In this document: piece by piece, positions 22,503-34,387 of the stretch | Layout: the number at the start of each line of letters is the position of its first letter | Position numbering within the stretch: the stretch's first letter is position 1 | Source of the DNA: Nicotiana tabacum | Lineage: Eukaryota > Streptophyta > Magnoliopsida > Solanales > Solanaceae | Direction: 5' to 3' | Assembly: GCF_000715075.1 (NCBI RefSeq) | Contig: NC_134100.1 | Span: 28,750,042 to 28,814,041 of the forward strand | Length of the DNA stretch: 64,000 nt | Notes under the pieces: model-generated | The model's input: only the letters and a program-made list of their open reading frames with translations | What the model was told of the DNA's origin: nothing | The model's database searches: none | Position numbers and translations under genes: made by a program

Positions 22503-22709
22503 TTGCATGGGACTAAGCTTTGTCCCACATATTTGCATGAGGCTAATCTCTTCCTCCATATTTGTGTGAGGCTAATCCCTGTTTCCCTATCTGCATGAGG
22601 CTAATCCTTGCCTACATAACCGCATGAGGCTAATCCCTGCCTCCCTATTTGTATGAGGCTAATCCTTGCCTCCCTAATTGCATGAGGCTAATCCTTGCCT
22701 CCCTGTTTG
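22503..22709 (+). repeat. 30-bp minisatellite of E3, left part, copy 1
   Basis: About seven units of TGCATGAGGCTAATCC-TGCCTCCC type. Most units carry GAGGC...GCCTC; the first carries GGGAC...GTCCC. The array is cut by the E5 LTR at 22710 and resumes after E5 at 48842. Confidence 0.88.
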
Positions 22710-25700
22710 TGTCACACCTCCTTTTTACCACTCGATGAGGTATATAAGGGAGTTTTTCCAATTTAAGTGACATTATTCGAAATGGGATTATTTTATTTAA
22801 TTTTTCAGAGTCACCACTTGGAATATTTTATTTGGTGTCCCAAGTCACCGGTTTATTTTAAAATCCTAAATCGAGGAAATTTCGACTTTATTTAAAGTCT
22901 GCAAACCAGAAATTCTAAGTAAGGAATTCTGTTAACCCGGGAGAAGGTGTTAGGCATTCTCGAGTTCCATGGTTCTAGCACGGTCGCTTTAGCTATTATC
23001 AATTGGCCTATTATCTGATTTATTACACATTTTAAACCTATTGTGTATTTTTAACTTTATAACTGCTTTTAATTAATTATTGTTACATATTGCGAATCAT
23101 GTTACGGGAACCGTGCCCACGATCTACAACATGTTCAATTTTAAAAGATTAAATTTTGGCCGGGTCACATAAATGTACCCTCGAATTTCAGTAATTAGGC
23201 ATCATAACTATGTCACGGGAACCGTACTCTTAGCTATGACAATTATTTCATTAACGCACCTAAAGCAAACTACGAAAGTTCAAGGCATTTTCTATACTAA
23301 TTTTATTTATGTGAGGGCCATAGGTTATAGGATTTTATTTGCGTATGGCACACCTCAAATTATTTTAAGAAAAATTAGCTCTTGATGTAAATTTGTGAAA
23401 GCCATGTGTTATAAGTTTTAAGCATGGCACACCTCAAATTATTTTTGGAAAAAGGGTTATTTATTTTAAAGGCAAATCTTTAAAATATTTTTAATCATTT
23501 GGGCATAGAATTCAATCATTTGGGCGTAACCAAATCTTTTGTTATCTACGTGTGTGATAAAAAAGGAAATATTTTTTTCAGGTTTTAGCTAGGATCGAGC
23601 CCAAGAACCTTTCTGATAGTCAAGACCCAAAAATCAAAGGGGCTTCAAGAAACAGGCATAAGCTACCAAACCACGTGACTTTCTGCAAATTAGCACATCT
23701 ATTGAAAAGTGTCATTACAGGCCCATCTAAACATCAATAATATACAATCCAATAGATTTCACAGAAGACATTCAAACTTAGGATTAGAATAGGATTCATC
23801 AACTGTTGCATGAATAGCCTCTTTTACACTGGTTTTATCATTCCAAGTCCATTTAACACTAATCAAAATTTTGAATCGTTGTTGAACACTTTTAGATTCT
23901 TGAAGATCCCACTTTCAAATCCTACTCTAAATAAGCATCATATTCATGTGGAGCACATATGAGCTACAATATGAAAGTTTTGTGCAATATCAAAATAAAT
24001 ACTTCAACTTACAATTTTTAAAAGTGTTAACTGAAAGCAAATTAATCACTAACAAGAAAGGAGAGCAAAACAGCCTAATTCTTCCTTCCTCTTAATAACA
24101 CTTAGAAATCTTTACAAAACTACGTAGGAATCATAGAATGCTTCAGGTCAAATCTCATTAAAAGTTCGAACTCAACAGGTTTTGGAGCTCATTCATGCAT
24201 TATCCATGCCATTAACCTACAATATTGAACCTTGAAATAACTCAACTAATAGCAACCTTATACAATTAACATTTAAACACAGTCCTCAATAAATTAAACC
24301 TGCTAATCTCAACAGACTAATCAAGCCATTCATGAAGTCATTACAATTGTTTATACATTAACATCTAAACCTTGAATACATCACATGGTAGGACACCCAT
24401 GTCAACAACATTTATTCATAACTTAAGAAAGGAAATTGAGTCTAAGAAAAGAAGAATAACAGAAAACAAACAACAGAGAAAAGAAGAGGAAGAATATGAA
24501 GTCATATTCCAAAAATAAAAAGGCTACAATTCCACTTTTGTCACTCCAATGCTTGTGAGAATACCTTGATACATCAAAGCACAAAGAAAGCAAGGAGTTC
24601 ACCAAGCAATGACTGAGAAATGACAGCCCAAACAACAGCAGTGGCAGCTTCAAATGGTTCCAAATTCAAACAAAATATTTCAAGGAAGATTTTTCTAAGA
24701 ATCAACCATCAATAAAATAATAGTTGAGTTCTTTTTATGCTCTTTTTAGGATATTTTCCAATCTGATCCGTGAGTTTCCTTTTAAGACCCTTTTTGTACT
24801 CAAAGAGAGGTTCATCTCCTTTTTTTGTGTATGAGCGAGTGCTTTCTATATAAGGGGTACCTAAAATGGCATAAAAAAGGAATATCCTACCCTAAATTCT
24901 AAAATTTCAGAATAGTACAACCCTTTTTTATAGTTGTCCATCTTTTCCCACCCAATATCAGTATTTTCATCACAAGGATAAAGATAACTGTATAACAATC
25001 TAGAATATTCTGATATTCATCCTATGTAAAACCCAATTTTAACCTTCCAATCACGATTATTGTAATTTTACCTTTTTGACCTATATTTGGTTGTTTGATT
25101 ACCCAATAGCCCCTCCTAGAACCTTCCTAGAACCAACCAGGCCAAACTAGCCTTGGATCCCCCCACCCACCCGAATTAGTTTCCAATTAATCCCTTAAGT
25201 TTTTTTAAAAAAAAATTATCCTTTCAAACCCCCTTTTAATCCAACTGGCATTCAAAACTCCCACCTAAAACAATTGGAACCAAATCAGAGACAGGCCAAA
25301 CAAAACAAATTGAAAAAGAAACAGAAATCAATCCTTAATTAATCTACCAAGTGAAATAGGGACACATTAATTAACCTAGATGTATTTGGCTATACTTAAG
25401 CAATACGATTAACAAAATAAGTCTATTTTACTGAAGATTAAATGTATCAGCAAACAAAACACACAATATTAACACCTAAAAAAATAGATGAAGAAACAGA
25501 AACAAAGAGGTACGAGAAGGAGAAAATACTGATTTGAACATGAAACGATGATGGTGACGAATCTTTGGCCAATCAGTGGGGAGTCTACTGGAATCCGTCA
25601 TGCTTCCAAATGGGCCAAAGATGATACCAATTGATTGTTCTTGCTAAGAACAATCAATTGGCATAAATTTTGGCACGAATCGAGCTTTAAAAATCATTGA

Positions 25701-26213
25701 AATCAGAAAGAAGCAACAAATTAGGGTTTTTGTATTCATTTCGGAATTTCAGATCCGAAATTAAGTAAAATGGGTGGGAATTTTGGGGGAGTTGATAGTG
25801 GGATAGGGATGATGGGAGGCTAGGGATTGTGGGGGTGATGTTTTGGTATGTCCAATCACCTTCAAGCTTCTTCTAGTTTTTTCGTATAGGCTCGTCCAAG
25901 TGTTTCCAACCAATTTCCACTACATCCACTAAAACATAGAGAAAAGTACTTTTAAATGGAAAAATAGAATCATTATTAGGAAAAAAAATGCCAAACATGG
26001 GGACGCCATTTGGTTAATGGGGGGAGGGGCTGGATCGGGTAAGGATTCTTTTGGGCTTGGGTTTGGGTTGAATTGGGACCAGGTTTATGGCTTAAAAATG
26101 GCCCAGTAGCTCAAATTAAAACCCCCTTTGAATTAACTCTTTATTTTCCTTTCTTTTCTCTTTCTTTTTTTTTAATTAAAAATCCTAAATTATTTAAAAC
26201 GTAAGATTAAACT
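22710..26213 (-). repeat. LTR A: partial E5-type LTR in duplicated unit 1
   Basis: Matches LTR B (28017-31550) from its TGTCACACC end. It stops at 26213, where it joins integrase sequence. Its left flank is identical to that of LTR B, including the array and CCCTGTTTG. A block at about 25850-25955 is unrelated to the matching part of LTRs B and C. A segment of roughly 70 bp present in B and C is lacking near 23480. Confidence 0.88.
24846..24855 (-). promoter_or_regulatory. TATA box in LTR A
   Basis: Minus-strand CCTTATATAG; the same site is in LTR B at 30152-30161 and in LTR C at 47096-47106. Confidence 0.5.
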
Positions 26214-27080
26214 TGGCCATTGGCCACCTGGGGAATGGATGTTATTGGTCCGATTGAGCCCACTGCTTCAAATGGACATAGGTTTATTCTGGTAGCCATT
26301 AATTACTTTACAAAATGGGTAGAGGCTACATCTTACAGAGTTGTAACCAAGAATGTCGTCGCAGATTTTGTCAAGGATTGTATTGTCTGCCGATTAGGAG
26401 TTCCCGAGTCCATTGTTAATTATAATGTCGCCAATCTCAATAGTGATTTGATGAAGGCCATGTGTGAAATTTTCAAAATCAAACACAAGAATTCCACAGC
26501 CTATAGGCCTCAGATGAATGGAGCCGTAGAATCCGCCAACAAAAACATCAAGAAGATACTAAGGAAAATGGTAGAGAACCACAAAAAATGGCACAAGAAG
26601 TTACCTTTTGCTTTATTGGGATACCACACCACGGTTCGTACATCAACCGGGGCAACTCCCTACATGCTGGTTTATGGTACCGAGGCTGTCATCCCAACCG
26701 AGGTAGAGATTCCTTCTTTAAGAATCATACAGGAAGCTGAACTCAACGATGCAGAGTGGATAAAGAGTCGCTATGAACAATTAACCCTTATCGATGGAAA
26801 GAGGATGAATGCAGTATGTCACAGCCAACTTTACCAGAACAGAATGTCTAGAGCTTTCAACAAAAGGGTCAAACCAAGATAGTTCACACTAGGGCAGCTG
26901 GTATTGTAGATAATCTTCCCACATCAAGTTGAAGCCAAAAAGAAATTCTCTCCCAACTGGCAAGGTCCATACATGGTTCACAGGGTCCTGACAGGAGGAG
27001 CACTCATACATGCAGAAATGGACGGAGAAATCTGGCCAAAACCAATCAATTTAGACGCAGTCAAGAGATAATATGCCTAG
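26212..27080 (+). pseudogene. pol: E3 integrase core, copy 2 (duplicated)
   Basis: It repeats the integrase core and C-terminal part of 20907-21775, beginning right after truncated LTR A. The frame is open from 26220 to 26882. The first Asp (MDVIGP) and the Glu (GAVESANK) remain, but the second catalytic Asp is Tyr (V-N-Y-N near 26418-26426). It lacks the N-terminal zinc-binding part and any upstream pol, so it cannot act as a gene. A stop at 26880 ends it. Confidence 0.88.
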
Positions 27081-27110
27081 ATTATTTTACATTTCTCATC
27101 TGATGTAATT

Positions 27111-27174
27111 GAACTACACTTGACCTGATTCCCGTTTAAGAAGGGATACGTAGGCATCCTTATGGGTTCGGTCA
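27111..27174 (+). repeat. Boundary motif copy 2 (E3 duplicate)
   Basis: Duplicate of 21805-21868, with core GGATACGTAGGCATCC. Confidence 0.75.
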
Positions 27175-27805
27175 TATCATAATAAAATTTTCATCCCCCC
27201 CCCATGATCAGAAACTGGGGTAGAATTTTGAGGAGGACCCTTAAAATTCTGGAGCAAGTCCAGCTGATGCCAGCGCATAACAGAAAATTTGAAATTGGTT
27301 AAGAAACTGGGGCAGAATTTTGAGAAGAATTCTCAAAATTCCGAAGAAGATTCAGCAAGGCCTATTATCCGCAAACAGTCAAAAGATCATCTACCAAACT
27401 GGGGCAAAGTTTTGAGGAGGACCCTCAAAATTCAAATATAAGAGAGCTGCAAAGCCTTTGAGATGCGTTACAGTCACTAGTTCATCTAAATGTATCAATA
27501 TATTTCTAAAATAAATCTATTTTTATCAATAATTGCTTATTTTCGAAAACTCTATTTCCATAACAGTCAGGTGTTACCTAGGGGAACTAGAAAGGGCTTT
27601 CAGAATGGAGCATAGCGAGGCCAGCAGACGAAGCATAAACCAGCCTCCCCCTCACAAAACTTACAATTTTTCTTTCAACGCATGAACATCTGACATAACG
27701 ATAACATCCGCAGATATATGCACGTAGCAAGATTAGTATCAATCAGGCCATCATACACCGAACATATCTCCAACTAAGAAATATACTACTCTTATTTGCT
27801 ACTTG
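27175..27805 (+). repeat. Duplicated 3' untranslated region with three hairpins
   Basis: Hairpins lie at 27223-27249, 27315-27341 (perfect GAATTTTGAG/CTCAAAATTC) and 27408-27432, spaced 92-93 bp as in copy 1. Confidence 0.8.
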
Positions 27806-28016
27806 CTCTTTGCATGGGACTAAGCTTTGTCCCACAAATTTGCATGAGGCTAATCCTTGCCTCCATATCTGTATGAGGCTAATCCCGGTCTCCACATTTG
27901 CATGAGGCTAATCCTTGCCTCCATAACTGCATGAGGCTAATCCCTGCCTCCCTATTTGCATGAGGCTAATCCTTGCCTCCCTAATTGCATGAGGCTAATC
28001 ATTGCCTCCCTGTTTG
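27806..28016 (+). repeat. 30-bp minisatellite of E3, left part, copy 2
   Basis: Seven units as at 22503-22709, again starting with the GGGAC...GTCCC variant and ending in CCCTGTTTG before LTR B. Confidence 0.88.
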
Positions 28017-28405
28017 TGTCACACCTCCTTTTTACCACCCGATGAGGTATATAAGGGTGTTTTTCCAATTTAAGTGACATTATTTGAAATGAGATTATTT
28101 TATTTAATTTTTTAGAGTCGCCACTTGGAATAGTTTATTTGGTGTCCCAAGTCACCGGTTTATTTTAAAATCCCAAATCGAGGAAATTTCGACTTTATTT
28201 AAAAATCTGCAAACCAGAAATACTAAGTAAGAAATTTTGTTAACTCGGGAGAAGGTGTTAGGCATTCTCGAGTTCCGTGGTTCTAGCACGGTCGCTTTAA
28301 CTATTATCAATTGGCCTATTATCTGATTTATTACACATTTTAAACCTATTGTGTATTTTTAACTTTATAACTGCTTTTAATTAATTATTATTACATATTG
28401 CGAAT

Positions 28406-28860
28406 CATGTTACGGGAACCGTGCCCACGATCTACAACATGTTCAATTTTAAAAGATTAAATTTTGGTCGGGTCACATAAATGTACCCTCAAATTTCAGT
28501 AATTAGGCATCATAACTACGTCACGGGAACCGTACTCTTAGCTATGACAATTATTTCATTAACGCACCTAAAGCAAACTACGAAAGTTCAAGGCATTTTC
28601 TACACTAAGTTTATTTATGTGAGGTCCATATGTTATAGGATTTTATTTGCGTATGACACACCTCAAATTATTTTAAGAAGAATTAGCTCTTGATCTAAAT
28701 TTGTGAAAGCCATGTGTTATAAGTTTTAAGCATGGCACACCTCAAATTATTTGAGGAAAAAGGGTTATATATTTTAAAGGCAACTAAAGGGGCTTCTATT
28801 TTTAATCTAATTTAAAACTGGTTATCACAACCACGTCATGGGAACCGTACCCGTGGTTGT
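28406..28860 (-). repeat. Three related palindromes in LTR B
   Basis: Imperfect palindromes of ~36 bp at 28406-28441, 28511-28546 and 28827-28860 share a GGGAACCGT centre but differ in their arms. The last has perfect 9-bp arms ACAACCACG/CGTGGTTGT. Counterparts occur in LTR C at 45355-45390 and 45671-45704. Confidence 0.7.
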
Positions 28861-30151
28861 AATAATTTTAAATCGCGTGCCTAATGCCGTAGAATTCAAT
28901 CATTTGGGCGTAACCAAATCTTTTGTTATCTACGTGTGTGATAAAAAAGGAAATATTTTTTTCAGGTTGTAGCTAGGATCGAGCCCAAGAACCTTTCTGA
29001 TAGTCAAGACCCAAAAATCAAAGGGGCTTCAAGAAACAGGCATAAGCTACCAAACCACGTGACTTTCTGCAAATTAGCACATCTATTGAAAAGTGTCATT
29101 ACAGGCCCATCTAAACATCAATAATATACAATCCAATAGATTTCACAGAAGACATTCAAACTTAGGATTAGAATAGGATTCATCAACTGTTGCATGAATA
29201 GCCTCTTTTACACTGGTTTTATCATTCCAAGTCCATTTAACACTAATCAAAATTTTGAATCGTTGTTGAACACTTTTAGATTCTCGAAGATCCCATTTTC
29301 AAATCCTACTTTAAATATGCTTCATATTCATGTGGAGCACATATGAGCTACAATATGTAAGTTTTGTGCAATATCAAAATAAATACTTCAACTTACAATT
29401 TTTAAAAGTGTTAACTGAAAGCAAATTAATCACTAACAAGAAAGGAGAGCAAAACAGCCTAATTCTTCCTTCCTCTTAATAACACTTAGAAATTTTTACA
29501 AAAATACATAGGAATCATAGAATGCTTCAGGTCAAATCTCATTAAAAGTTCGAACTCAACAGGTTCTGGAGCTCATTCATGCATTATCCATGCCATTAGC
29601 CTACAATATTGAACCTTGAAATAACTCAACTAATAGCAACCCTATACAATTAACATTTAAACACAGTCCTCAATAAATTAAACCTGCTAAACTCAACAGA
29701 CTAATCAAGCCATTCATGAAGCCATTACACTTGTTTACACATTAACATCTAAACCTTGAATACATCACATGGTAGGACACCCATGTCAACAACATTTATT
29801 CACAACTTGAGAAAGGAAATTGAGTCTAAGAAAAGAAGAATGACAGAAAACAAACAACAGAGAAAAGAAGAGGAAGAATATGAAGTCATATTCCAAAAAT
29901 AAAAAGGCTACAATTCCAATTTTGTCACTCCAATGCTTGTGAGAATACCTTGATACAACAAAGCACAAAGAAAGAAAGGAGTTCAACAAGCAATAAGTGA
30001 GAAATGACAGCCCAAACAACAGCAGTAGCAGCTTCAAATGGATCCAAATTCAAACCAAATTCAACAACAGCAGTAGCAGTTTCCTTTTAAGACCCTTTTT
30101 TGTACTCAAAGAGAGGTTCATCTCCCTTTTTTGTGTATGAGCGAGTGCTTT

Positions 30152-30161
30152 CTATATAAGG
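30152..30161 (-). promoter_or_regulatory. TATA box in LTR B
   Basis: Minus-strand TTATATAG, conserved in all three copies of this LTR. Confidence 0.5.
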
Positions 30162-31903
30162 GGTACCTAAATGGCATAAAAAAGGAATATCCTACCCTAA
30201 ATTCTGAAATTTCAGAATAGTACAACCCTTTTTTATAGCTGTCCGTCTTTTTCCCACCCAATATCAGTATTTTCATCACAAGGATAAGGATAACTGTATA
30301 ACAATCTAGAATATTCTGATATTCACCCTATGTAAAACCCAATTTTAACCTTCCAATCATGATTATTGTAATTTTACCTTTTTGACCTATATTTGGTTGT
30401 TTGATTACCCAATAGCCCCTCCTAGAACCTTCCTAGAACCAACCAGGCCAAACTAGCCTTGGATCCCCCCCACCCCCCAAATTAGTTTCCAATTAATCCC
30501 TTAAAATTTTTTTAAAAAAAGTATCCTTTCAAACCCCCTTTTAATCCAACTGGCATTCAAAACTCCCGCCTAAAACAATTGGAACCAAATCAGAGACAGA
30601 CCAAACAAAACAAATTGAAAAAAGAAACAGAAATCAATCCTTAATTAATCTACCAAGTGAAACAGGGACACATTAATTAACCTAGATGTATTTGGCTATA
30701 CTTAAGCAGTACGATTAATAAAATAAGTCTATTTTACTGAAAATTAAATGTATCAGCAAACAAAACACACAAGATTAACACCTAAAAAAAAGAGATGAAG
30801 AAACAGAAACAAAGAGGTACGAGAAGGAGAAAATACTGATTTGAACATGAAATGATGACGGTGACGAATCTTTGGCCAATCAGTGGGGATTCTACTGGAA
30901 TCCTTCATGCTTCGAAATGGGCCAAAGATGATACCAATTGATTGTTATTGCTAAGAACAATCAATTGGCATAAATTTTGGCACGAATCGAGCTTTAAAAA
31001 TAATTGAAATCAGAAAGAAGCAACAAATTAGGGTTTTTGTATTCATTTCGGAATTTATTAAGGAAAATGGGTGGGAATTTTGGGGGAGTTGATAGTGGGA
31101 TAGGGATGAGGGGAGGCTAGGGATTGTGGGGGTGATGTTGTGGGGTGGTTTGGAATATCGCCGCCGCCGTTGGACAATTTCCGGTGGGCGGCTGGTGGCA
31201 GTGATTTAAAGAGATGAAGGGGGGTCTCTGAGTTTGTTTTGAGGGAAGGGGGGATTGTTTCGACAATTATAAGGAAAAATAGAATCAGTTGCCAGCGCTG
31301 GGATTAACGGGACGGAAAACAATGTCGTTTGGTTAATGGGGGGGAGGGGCTGAATCGAGTAAGGATTCTTTTGGGCTTGAGTTTGGGTTGAATTGGGACC
31401 AGGTTTATGGCTTAAAAATGGCCCAATAGCTCAAATTAAAACCCCCTTTGAATTAACTCTTTATTTTCTTTTCTTTACTCTTTCTTTTTTTTTTAATTAA
31501 CAATCCTAATAGTTAAAAATCCTAAATTATTTAAAACATAAGATTAAACTAATTAGCTAATTATAAAAATTTTAAACAACAGTTAATTCTAAATTAAAAG
31601 AGAAAAAATAATAAACTAAAAATTGAAAGACAAAAAATATAAAAATGAGCTATTTTTTTGTGATTTTCAAATTTCTATAAAACAAATAATTATTGATTAA
31701 TTTTAAAAATATAAAACAAATCCTAAATGCAATTCATGATAGTTTTGGTATTTTTCTTACTTTAAATAAAAATTAAACATGCACAGAAATGCAAATAATT
31801 AAGAAAATTCTACAAAAATTCCTAAAATGGAAAATAATTAACAAAAATCTATTTTTGGGTTTTTATAGGAGTATCTCATATAAGAAAAAATCACATACTC
31901 ACA

Positions 31904-31920
31904 GTTGTCATTCTTTGCTC
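31904..31920 (-). other. Degenerate polypurine tract of E5
   Basis: The minus-strand sequence GAGCAAAGAATGACAAC abuts the 3' LTR start. It resembles E3's tract (aaagaggggcagc) at the same place, with substitutions. Confidence 0.5.
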
Positions 31921-32740
31921 GGAAACATGAAGGGTTTTCGGGCAAAGATAAAATAAATAATTATGAGGGATTTTTACCCGTTCGAAACTCCATGAGAAGC
32001 ATCTTTTGAAAAAGCCTGACTGAACCTTGCTTCAGAGGTTGCCTACATATCCTTGGCTATAAAGGAATCAAGTCAATGTAGTTTTGGAAGTTTTGGTAGC
32101 TGGGACTACCGGAAAATTGTGATTTCACTGTTGTTGCTACTGTTTTTGCTTGCTGAGCTCCTTATTACACCAAGATGAAAGATAAAAAGCTAAACTAGCT
32201 AAACCTATCAACTACGAGTTACAAGATTCCTATCTATAAACCTTCTAAAGCTTGATCTCGAGTCTTGGATAGTTCTTCCTGCCGACTTTGATCTGAATCT
32301 TGATGCTCGCTAGCTGCAACTGCTGTCTCATTGTTCTTCAGCTTTTCGGATCAAGACAGGACATGCGAAGCTTGTGACTTCAATCAAATTTTGAGTAGTC
32401 CGCATCTTTTCTCCGTTTTTGTACTTAGAGTTCAATTTCTTTTCTTGTTCTTCCTTTCTTTTATTTGAGCTGAGACTTCTTCTTTTGGTCATCTCAAACC
32501 TTATGCCTCACGGTGAAAACCTATTCGGGTACCGAAACAAATAGGTGAACGAATTTTTCTGCCCCAGTTTTCACTAAGAAAATTTCGTGAGTTGTAACAA
32601 CATCTAGACTATTTCTTTATTTGAAAGCGATAAAATCAGGATGGTGTATTCTTGAGAAAAAGGATATTAGGGGGTGGATCCCTATATCTATAATGAAATC
32701 AACTAGGGATCGGAGCCCTAAATTTGAAAGATTGCCAGGT
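31921..32740 (-). other. E5 3' untranslated region between minisatellite and 3' LTR
   Basis: No coding domain is seen. It contains boundary motif copy 3 (32016-32085). The rest is unremarkable single-copy-looking sequence with pyrimidine-rich patches on the plus strand. Confidence 0.6.
32016..32085 (-). repeat. Boundary motif copy 3 (E5, before 3' LTR)
   Basis: Sense (minus) order AACTAC, TTGATTCC, GGATATGTAGGCAACC, GGTTCAGTCA. Confidence 0.72.
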
Positions 32741-33945
32741 TACGCTGGAAAGATAACCGGGTTATGCCGGAAAAGAGAAAATGTCCTCGGGTTATGCCGA
32801 AAAATGAAAAGGTCCTCGGGTTATACCAGGAAAATCATCGGATTATGCCGGAAAAGAAAAAGGTCCTCAGGTTATGCCGCGGAAGTCCACGGGTTATACC
32901 GAGAAAGTCATCAGGTTATGCCAGAAAAAGAAAAGGTCCTCGGGTTATGCCGGAAAAGTCATTGGGTTATGCCGGAAAAGGAAAAGGTCCTCAGGTTATG
33001 TTGGGAAGGTCCACGGGTTATGTCGGGAAAGAAAAAGGTCCTCGTGTTATGCCGGGGATGTCCACGGGTTATGCCGGGAAAGTAACCGGGTTATGCCTAA
33101 AAAGAAAAAAGTCTTCGGGTTATGCCGGGGAGGTCCACGGGTTATGCCAGAAAAATCATCGGGTTATGACGGAAATAGAAAAAGGTCCTCGGGTTATGCT
33201 GGGGAGGTCCACAGCTTATGCCGAGAAAGTCATCGGGTTATGCCGGAAAAGAAAGGGTCCTCGGGTTATGCTAGGGAGGTCGACGGGTTATGCCGAGTAA
33301 ATCATCGGGTTATGCCAAAAAAAGGTCCTCGGGTTATGTTAGGGAGGTCCACGGGTTATGCCGGGAAAAGGAAAAGTTCCTCGGGTTATACCGGGGAGGT
33401 CCACGGGTTGTGCTGGGAAAAAAAAAGGTCCTCGGGTTATGCCGTGGAGGTCTACGGATTATGCTATGAAAGTCATCGGTTTATGCCGAAAAAGAAAACG
33501 GTCCTCAGGTTATGCCGGGGAGGTCCACAGGTTATTCCGGTTAAGTCATCGGGTTATGCCGAAAAAGAAAAAGGTCCTCGGGTTATGCCGGGGTGGTCCA
33601 CGAGTTATGCCGGGGAAGTGATCGGGTTATGTTGTAAAAGAAAAACGTCCTCGGGTTATGCCGGGGAGGTCCACGGGTTATGCCAGAAAAGTCCTCGGGT
33701 TATGCCGGAAAAGAAAAAGGTCCTCGGGTTATGCCGGGGAGGTCCACGGGTTATGTCGGAAAAGTCATCGGGTTATGCTGGAAAAGAAAATGGTCCTCGG
33801 GTTATGCCGGAAAAGAAAAAGGTCCTCGGGTTATGCCGGCAAGATCCACGGGTTATGCCGGGAAAGTCATCGGGTTATGCCGGAAAAAGTCCTCGGGTTA
33901 TGCTGTGGAGGTCCACGGGTTATGCCGGGACAATCATCGGGTTCT
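32741..33945 (-). repeat. 74-bp higher-order minisatellite in E5 3' untranslated region
   Basis: Plus-strand subunits of about 22, 29 and 23 bp all contain CGGGTTATGCCGG and differ in their spacers (aaagtcat, aaaagaaaaaggtcct, ggaggtccac). Together they form a ~74-bp unit repeated about 16 times. All three plus frames stay open for hundreds of codons (one of 360) because the unit lacks stops, so these ORFs are artefacts. Confidence 0.92.
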
Positions 33946-34081
33946 CCGATTCTTGAACATTCTCACTGATTGATTGGAAGGACTTGAACAGGTTTCAAGG
34001 TAAAATGAATTTAGATCGAATTAAAACTTTGGAACCATTCAGGCGGGATCATCGCCAAACCATTTACAACATCTGCCCAGT

Positions 34082-34112
34082 TTCACTTTTAGGAGGGGGG
34101 GGGGGGTGGAAT
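34082..34112 (-). repeat. Homopolymer G tract
   Basis: A run of about 12 G on the plus strand (C on the sense strand of E5), in the region between integrase and the minisatellite (33946-34387). That region otherwise holds only boundary motif copy 4. Confidence 0.75.
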
Positions 34113-34129
34113 TTGGACTTTTATTTTGG

Positions 34130-34192
34130 TGTGATTGAACCCTAGAGAGAGGTTGCCTATGTATCCTTTCAGAATCAAGTCGAACGTAGTTT
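34130..34192 (-). repeat. Boundary motif copy 4 (E5, after integrase)
   Basis: Sense order AACTACG, TTGATTC, GGATACATAGGCAACC, GGTTCAATCA; same relative place as copy 1 in E3. Confidence 0.72.
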
Positions 34193-34387
34193 AGGGAAAA
34201 CTTTTTTTTTGTTTTTCTTTTTGTTGATTTTTGATTGATTTTTTTTACAAACGTTTTCAGGTTCCAAAGAGGGTAATCAAAGAAAGGTAACAGGCTCAAA
34301 GGGTTAGCAAAGGGTAGAAGTGTTTGGGGTAGCGAGAATAAAAGCCTTCGTCATCCCAACCGGATAATATTAGTACCGCAAAAAGGT

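Larger units (their letters stand above)
28017..31903 (-). repeat. LTR B: E5 3' LTR, 3887 bp
   Basis: On the sense strand it starts TGTGAGTATGTG and ends GGTGTGACA. It matches LTR C over its length, with indels. About 100 bp present in A (24665-24770) and C are missing near 30055. It contains three palindromes around ACGGGAACCGT cores. Confidence 0.9.

Noticed and set aside
22503..22709. CRISPR-like array (about 30-bp repeats)
   Set aside because: Units are contiguous without unique spacers, diverge from each other, and lie in a plant retrotransposon.
22710..26213. LTR A as a solo LTR formed by LTR-LTR recombination
   Set aside because: It is incomplete, ends inside duplicated integrase and shares its outer flank with LTR B; a tandem duplication explains all three facts.
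32621..33973. Overlapping ORFs of 87-360 codons that look like Tyr/Gly/Arg-rich repeat proteins
   Set aside because: They come from a 74-bp tandem repeat without stop codons in any plus frame, in three frames at once, inside the 3' untranslated region of a minus-strand element.
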